Source of the DNA: Bombus terrestris
Taxonomy: Eukaryota; Arthropoda; Insecta; Hymenoptera; Apidae
Direction: 5' to 3'
Length of the DNA stretch: 64,000 nucleotides
Assembly: GCF_910591885.1 (NCBI RefSeq)
Contig: NC_063285.1
Span: 6,171,395-6,235,394, forward strand
In this document: one piece after another, positions 59,184-64,000 of the stretch
Layout: every line of letters begins with the position of its first letter
Numbering within the stretch: position 1 is the stretch's first letter
Program-made: the position numbers and the translations under genes
The notes under the pieces: model-generated
Seen by the model: only the letters and a program-made list of their open reading frames with translations
Told to the model about the DNA's origin: nothing
Database searches by the model: none

Positions 59184-62102
59184 CTACTTACTGGTTTGTA
59201 AAAACATTAAGTTTCCTACGGCTTCTCTGTATGGTGCATTACACTCATTATTGTCTATGTTACTTTCGCTCCAATTAGTCTCAATAGGTGTAGAAACACT
59301 GTTTGCCCCATTCATATTAAATTTTTCTAACATTCTTTCGATATACCTGCTCTGATGAATGAAAATTGAACCATCTTGTAATCTATTAATTTCAAGTTCA
59401 AGAAAACTCTTTACTTCTTTCGAACTCGTAATTTTGAATTCTCTATTCAAATCACTGAAAAATTTATCGATTAGAGATTCGTCTGAAGCTACTACCAGTC
59501 CATCGTCTACGTATATGGTCATCAACATTAATTTGTCATCTTCTGTATAAAAATAAAAACAAGGATCTGCGTTACTCTGATAGAATTTTAGATTTGAAAT
59601 AAATTTTGTGAAACGTTCCGTCCAACATCTTGGAGACTGCTTTAAGCCATATAGGATTTTTAACAATTTACAAACGCGATTCGTACCATCCTCATAACCT
59701 TGAGGTTGTTTCATATAGATGTCTTCTTTCAGACTTCCATATAAAAATGCGGTTTTAATGTCAAACTGTCCAAGTTGTAAATTACTTTTAGCAGCAATAC
59801 TGAGCATTAATCTAATTGTATCAAACCGAGCAACGGGACTATAGGTTTCTTTATAATCTATGCCTTCTTTCTGCGAACACCCTTTTATTACAAGTCGCGC
59901 TTTGTATCGTTCCGAGTTGTCCGGATTTAGCTTTACCGTTAAAACCCACCTATTACTAAGTATCTTTTGATCTCTTGGTTTTTCCACAAGAATCCACGTC
60001 TTATTTTCATAGTGCGATTTCATTTCATCATTCATAGCCTTTTCCCATAACTCTCTCTTTTCGGATCTCATCGCTTCGTTAAAATCCACTGGTAACTTTT
60101 CCGCTACGTACGTTACTGGGTTACCATAAAAATCGGTTCGCTTGATCATATCTCTATCTCTCAATTGTCTCACATTCTTGCTAGTTATAAAAGGTTGTTT
60201 TTCAGTTTCACTCTCTGCACTTTCATACGTACATACTCTATCGCTCTGTGCACGCACATCTTCGCGCTCGACAATTTTCGGTAAACTTAAATTAACGAAT
60301 TTTTCAATTTCTAGTTCGGGCTTGAATATTACGTCACGGCTTAATATTACATTTCTTACGGTCGGCACGTACACTCGATACCCTTGTCCGTCATCTAGAT
60401 AGCCTACCAAATATCCTTTGTTAGCCTTTCTATCCAATTTCCTTCTCTTTTCCGCAGATATGTGTGCAAAGCATTCAGTACCGAAAACTCTAAACTTTTC
60501 TACATCTGGCGATTTCCCGTACCACAGTTCATATGGTCTTTTCTTGTCTTGTCTTGTCGGCCCGGTCTTATTTATGACATGCACTGCGGTGTTCATGGCT
60601 TCGGCCCATAAAAACAGCGGTAGATTAGATTTCGAATATAACATCGACCTTCCTGCTTCTACTATTGTTCTATTTTCTCTTTCTACGACGCCATTCTGTT
60701 CAGGAGTGTATGGGACGTTAATCGTATGCTTAATTCCCTGACTTCTTAAAAATTCTTTAACTTCTTTATTTTTGAATTCTTTCCCTCCATCGCTATGAAT
60801 TTCTTTGATCTTATCATTGAATTGATTTTCGACTTCTAGGCAAAAAGTTTTTAACTTTTCGATTACTTCTGACTTATGTCGTAAGAAGTAAGTCTTTGTG
60901 AATTTGGAAAAATCATCTTTAAACGCAAGAAAATACAATTTCTTGCCTAATGACTCGACTTCCATAGGTCCACATACATCCGTATAAATAATTTCGCGAG
61001 GTTTAGTCGCACGTTTGATTTTCTGGTGAAAACTCGATCTATGGTGTTTCCCGTACGCGAAACCTTCACAGAAAAAGTTACTATCCTCTACAACTTTTAT
61101 ATTCGAATTCTTTAAAAATTCCTTAATGTGTCTGATGTTTTGATGACATAGCCGTTCGTGCCATAACTGCAGTGTGTCCGCGTTTGACTCCGCTCTATTG
61201 CTAAGATTACAAACTGACGGTATGATAACTCGCATGTCGACCTTATATAAATTTCCAATAACAGAACCCCTTGCTATTATTTTCTGATTTTGTAAAAACA
61301 TGCAGTTATTCCCTTCCCTTAGAATACAGAAATCTAGATCTCTTCTTGCAATAGATCTAATGGAAAATAGATTTCTTTTCATACCTGGTACATACAAGAC
61401 ATCGTTCATTGTACATGCTACCCATTTGCCGTCCACAAAAGTCTCTACCTTGATTTTTCCTTTGCCGTACGCATCCATGAACGTACCATCGCCGATTTCT
61501 ATCTTTGCCGTGTTATTGAATTTTTCGAAGACGCTGAACCATTCTTGTCGTCCTGTCATGTGATCCGTAGCTCCTGAGTCGATTATCCAAGCATCATGGT
61601 TTGTCACTTGTATCGTTGAGGTGCTTCCTAATAGACCAATTCCGCTGTGATCTCGATTTTCATTTCTGGGTTCCTGGTTGTCTCTGCTGTTGTTTCCTTT
61701 CTTATTTTTGAAGCAATTTTTGCTGGTGTGGCCTTTCCTTTTGCATGTAAAGCATCTAAAGCAATCCTTCTTTAGATGGCCAACTTTTCCACAGTTGAAA
61801 CAGCTTGGTCCTTGTTTCTCGTATTCAGGTTTGCTTGACTGCTTCTGCTGTTCCCTTTTATAATTATTGCCTTTTGTTGCCAGCGCCACCGATGTTTCCT
61901 GGTCGTCTTTCTTCCATCTGATTTCTTCCGCCATCAGCCTGGTACTAAGCCTGTCTAAAGTCTTCTTTTCTTCTTCCACCGAATCCCACGTACTGTGAAA
62001 ATGGTCAAATTTGTTCGGTAACAGCGATAAAATGCGTGTTATCAGCATTTTCTCGCCAATTTCACTCCCAAGAGTTTTCATCTTCGCCGCTATCAATTCC
62101 AA
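59184..62102 (-). CDS. Copia-3 polyprotein: Gag C-terminus, protease, integrase, reverse transcriptase
   Basis: A 972-codon open frame. Gag C-terminus ('KMLITRILSLLPNKFDHFHS'), two zinc knuckles CFNCGKVGHLKKDC and CFTCKRKGHTSKNC, protease WIIDSGATDHMTG, pre-integrase 'LWHERLCHQNIRHIKEF', and integrase 'IIYTDVCGPM', 'EIHSDGGKEF' and 'TPEQNGVVERENRTIVEAGR' (D, D, E). RT follows with 'NRWVLTVKLNPDNSERYKAR', 'FDIKTAFLYGSLKEDIYMKQ', 'YGLKQSPRCW' and 'TIYVDDGLVVASD'. All catalytic residues I can check are present. The N-terminus is set by the gag deletion junction and the end by the extra base near 59175. Confidence 0.93.
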   Translation of the reverse strand: MELIAAKMKTLGSEIGEKMLITRILSLLPNKFDHFHSTWDSVEEEKKTLDRLSTRLMAEEIRWKKDDQETSVALATKGNNYKREQQKQSSKPEYEKQGPSCFNCGKVGHLKKDCFRCFTCKRKGHTSKNCFKNKKGNNSRDNQEPRNENRDHSGIGLLGSTSTIQVTNHDAWIIDSGATDHMTGRQEWFSVFEKFNNTAKIEIGDGTFMDAYGKGKIKVETFVDGKWVACTMNDVLYVPGMKRNLFSIRSIARRDLDFCILREGNNCMFLQNQKIIARGSVIGNLYKVDMRVIIPSVCNLSNRAESNADTLQLWHERLCHQNIRHIKEFLKNSNIKVVEDSNFFCEGFAYGKHHRSSFHQKIKRATKPREIIYTDVCGPMEVESLGKKLYFLAFKDDFSKFTKTYFLRHKSEVIEKLKTFCLEVENQFNDKIKEIHSDGGKEFKNKEVKEFLRSQGIKHTINVPYTPEQNGVVERENRTIVEAGRSMLYSKSNLPLFLWAEAMNTAVHVINKTGPTRQDKKRPYELWYGKSPDVEKFRVFGTECFAHISAEKRRKLDRKANKGYLVGYLDDGQGYRVYVPTVRNVILSRDVIFKPELEIEKFVNLSLPKIVEREDVRAQSDRVCTYESAESETEKQPFITSKNVRQLRDRDMIKRTDFYGNPVTYVAEKLPVDFNEAMRSEKRELWEKAMNDEMKSHYENKTWILVEKPRDQKILSNRWVLTVKLNPDNSERYKARLVIKGCSQKEGIDYKETYSPVARFDTIRLMLSIAAKSNLQLGQFDIKTAFLYGSLKEDIYMKQPQGYEDGTNRVCKLLKILYGLKQSPRCWTERFTKFISNLKFYQSNADPCFYFYTEDDKLMLMTIYVDDGLVVASDESLIDKFFSDLNREFKITSSKEVKSFLELEINRLQDGSIFIHQSRYIERMLEKFNMNGANSVSTPIETNWSESNIDNNECNAPYREAVGNLMFLQTSK

Positions 62103-62104
62103 CT

Positions 62105-62377
62105 TGTGCTGTTGTGCAACATAAAAGAAGATCCAACGGTTTCCTTCCTACTGAGGTCACAATTAATTTTCTCGCTAGCCGATCTGCCTTCAAAAACCTT
62201 TTACGGGCGATTTCTTTCTCCGCACTGTTACCTGGATGACACAGATTCCCTTCACACACGTTGATCAGGTCGTCATCTTCCTCCAAAAGTGTACGCATGA
62301 CAAAACGCCACTGGAGCCAGTTTTCTTCGCCACGTAACATCTCGATCTTCGCACTTGCAGATTCCATTTTAGCACTA
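62105..62377 (-). pseudogene. Copia-3 Gag N-terminal fragment (internal deletion)
   Basis: From ATG 62377: 'MESASAKIEMLRGEENWLQW', a typical copia Gag start ('W...W...'), continuing to 'LDLLLCCTTAQ', after which the frame jumps. 'LELIAAKMKTLG' of the next frame follows directly, so the middle of Gag (several tens of residues in relatives) is missing and the reading frame is lost. The PBS and 5' LTR lie just upstream. Confidence 0.8.
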
Positions 62378-62448
62378 TCACTTACTTTACTAAGCACAAT
62401 ACTTTGACAATGTATTCACTTCGCGTTGCTATCTTACACTTTACAGCC

Positions 62449-62462
62449 CTGGGCCCATAACC
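62449..62462 (-). other. Copia-3 primer-binding site (initiator tRNA-Met type)
   Basis: On the minus strand the bases right after the 5' LTR are GGTTATGGGCCCAG. From memory this is the type of sequence used by Drosophila copia, which primes from an internally cleaved initiator tRNA-Met instead of the tRNA 3' end. Confidence 0.75.
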
Positions 62463-62755
62463 TGTTGAGGTTATTCAGTATATAAAGAGAGAAAAACGCG
62501 TGGATAAAGTGTAAGATACAAAGTATATATTTGACTTAATAATGAAATACAGGAATACAGTTTGAGCTGGTCCAGATCCGTACGCTAGCAGTGTTACTTT
62601 ATGACTGAAAACCCCGAAGCCAACGTCGCCTGTCTGCTGTTTATGGTCTGCCTCCCTGCTATTCTTTTGTCTATGTGCTGTCGATGGCTTCAGCGCTTGA
62701 GAAAGCTAAAAAGACCAGATGTGGAGTTTTCCTAGAAGTGGTGACCACTTCAACA
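62463..62755 (-). repeat. Copia-3 5' LTR
   Basis: 293-bp LTR, same ends and length as the 3' LTR, with 5 differences by eye. It is followed (62756-62760) by CTAAC, the target duplication shared with 58008-58012. A related but diverged LTR end is present within the MITE at 18863-18933. Confidence 0.93.
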
Positions 62756-62760
62756 CTAAC

Positions 62761-63340
62761 GATCTGCACTGGGCTTTGCCACTGATATCGCTGTGTACGA
62801 TTTCTAGAGGACGTTGGCACATGTGGTGGGCTGTCTTCGGGAATGGCACCCTTGTCATCTTTCCTTTTACGCAGACTCCACATAGCTCGTCTTGTCTCTT
62901 GGACTCCTCCTTCACACTCTCTATAGGAATCTTTCTCATTGCATTTCCATGCAAGTGACCCAATCTCTCGTGCCACGACGTGGTACACTTGTATGCCCTT
63001 GCCTCAATGACCTCAATGTCTCCGTCATCCTGGCTAGGTTTCTCCTGATCATGCTCCATGGAGAGGCCTGCCATGTGCTCCTCCGCAGGTATCGTCTCCA
63101 CATAATATACGTCGTCTCCAACCTTCGAGTTGAATACGACATTTCCATCATCGTGTGTTCCAATGGCTTCATCCCTAGTGCACACTGTGGTGACGCCCTT
63201 TTTTGCTAGTTGTCTAATCGAAATTAGATTTACGTCTAGCTCGGGCACCCATAGAGCGTTGGATGGGGATAGCGTCCAGCCACCGCAGGACTCCGCCATC
63301 TTTACGATGATTGTTACCCTTCCCTAGACTTCCAGGTACC
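62761..63340 (-). pseudogene. Copia-2 protease end, pre-integrase zinc domain, integrase start
   Basis: Minus-strand frame: 'NALWVPELDVNLISIRQLAK', a GAG-pre-integrase block 'SWHERLGHLHGNAMRKI', the zinc ligands 'CGVCVKGKMTRVPFP' and the first integrase motif 'RPLEIVHSDISG' (catalytic Asp), broken by the copia-3 insertion just after 'CRSL'. An in-frame TAG near 63326 separates it from the upstream protease part. Its continuation is at 58012 downwards. Confidence 0.88.
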
Positions 63341-64000
63341 CCTTGCCGATTCTGATCTGTCCCGTCGCGGGCGTGAATTCTACGAATCGGTGTCTATCCG
63401 ATGTCATGTGGTTTGAGGCGCCTGAGTCCAGGTAACTTATCATCTCCCTACTCATATGGCTGATCGAAGATAAAGCCAGAGTCGATATAAGTCCCTTAGA
63501 CCTTGGCCTTTCTTCCGATCCTCTATCTCTCCTGTTGTCCTCTTGTCTCCTTTTCTCCTTCTGGTTCCTTTCCTCCTTGTCTCCCTTTTGGTCTTGGCAT
63601 TGATACGATATGTGACCCATTTTGCCACATTTGTAGCACTTCTGATCATGTGCGTCCTTTGTCTTCGGCTTGGCACCATCTTTGTGCTGCTTGGACTTCC
63701 CTTGCCTCCGGGTCGCCATTGCGCTGCCCCTTTCGGATGATCCTTCCGCCGCATCGAATCTCCTCTCCTCGAGTAATAAATCAGATTTTATAACCCTCGC
63801 GCTCAGATCCTTATCGATTCTCGTTGTTCTGAGATAGGTTGACTAATCTGGGTCCGCCACGAGGCCGGCTAAGAGGAAACATGCCCTAACGTGGTCATTT
63901 TTATACCTACGCTGGATAATTTGTCGCATAGATCTTGTATTCTCCCGCAATACTCGGACACATCCATGCTAGGGGTCTTCTCCATTGTTCCTAGTTCTCG
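63324..64000 (-). pseudogene. Copia-2 Gag C-terminus and protease start
   Basis: Minus-strand Gag with a basic stretch ('KSKQHKDGAKPKTKDAHDQ'), one zinc knuckle CYKCGKMGHISYQC, a charged KE/RR linker and the protease active site 'YLDSGASNHM', ending at a TAG at about 63326. Farther upstream (64000-63780) the reading 'MEKTPSMDVSEYCGRIQDLC' fits copia Gag but changes frame near 63860 and 63780. The element's 5' end lies beyond the window. Confidence 0.82.

Larger units (their letters stand above)
58013..62755 (-). mobile_element. Copia-3, complete young Ty1/copia element nested in copia-2
   Basis: A 4743-bp element on the minus strand with two 293-bp LTRs (58013-58305 and 62463-62755) that differ at 5 positions by eye. 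The 5-bp target duplication is CTAAC (58008-58012 and 62756-62760). A primer-binding site and polypurine tract are present. It splits the copia-2 integrase just after its first catalytic Asp. Three lesions are visible: an internal gag deletion (near 62105), one extra base near 59175 that splits RNase H from RT, and an extra block at 58318-58535 that duplicates the 3' end of a diverged relative. Confidence 0.93.

Overview
This is nuclear DNA from an insect. The evidence is an insect-type mitochondrial insert (COX1 and tRNA-Leu), exons of an axonemal dynein heavy chain with short AT-rich introns, and the mobile-element mix: Jockey- and R1-type non-LTR elements, Ty1/copia, an env-bearing Ty3/gypsy, Tc1 and a piggyBac-type MITE. 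The very AT-rich mitochondrial piece would suit a hymenopteran, but that is only an impression. By length, roughly four fifths of the window is transposon, much of it nested. The few host pieces look damaged.

Layout. 1-1200: R1-type remnant (minus). 1190-9863: one old copia element (copia-1, minus), split by a full-length Jockey-type element (JkA-1, 4423-8738, 11-bp target duplication) and by two solo LTRs (3421-3857 and 9386-9694). 10092-17219: a 5'-truncated JkA-2 (minus) fused head to head with JkB-1 (plus), a second Jockey-type family. 17712-20272: last three exons of an axonemal dynein heavy chain (plus), facing a small unidentified terminal exon (20636-20725, minus). 20784-24122: three long LTRs of one TA-targeting family (A, B, C) around mitochondrial tRNA-Leu and COX1 inserts. 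24310-35282: a 5'-truncated gypsy/errantivirus-like element with gag, pol and a broken env. Its 3' LTR was hit by JkB-2 (30931-35177), which has two uninterrupted ORFs and an 11-bp target duplication. 35283-35962: LTR copy D. 36437-39425: three more dynein exons, on the minus strand, one clearly disabled. 40075-45440: JkA-3 and JkA-4 (minus, decayed). 45513-45606: truncated 5S rRNA copy. 46195-46865: Tc1 transposase remnant. 47165-55219: JkA-5 (plus), JkB-3 (minus, carrying a third solo LTR) and a JkA tail. 55241-64000: copia-2 (minus), split by copia-3 (58013-62755), a young element with nearly identical LTRs and a 5-bp target duplication.

How the parts work. JkA and JkB each encode a zinc-knuckle RNA-binding ORF1 and an ORF2 with APE-type endonuclease and reverse transcriptase, moving by target-primed reverse transcription. 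The copia and gypsy elements encode Gag, protease, integrase, reverse transcriptase and RNase H. Only JkB-2 keeps both proteins uninterrupted. JkA-1 looks intact but has lost a catalytic Asp of its reverse transcriptase. The host pieces are six dynein exons on two strands with disabling changes, and one possible terminal exon of another gene.

The most unusual signals are: LTRs that carry a conserved in-frame ATG and run open to the LTR's last base; head-to-head and tail-to-tail fusions between the two Jockey-type families; a copia element with a duplicated, chimeric 3' end; and dynein pieces in opposite orientation on either side of the repeat cluster.
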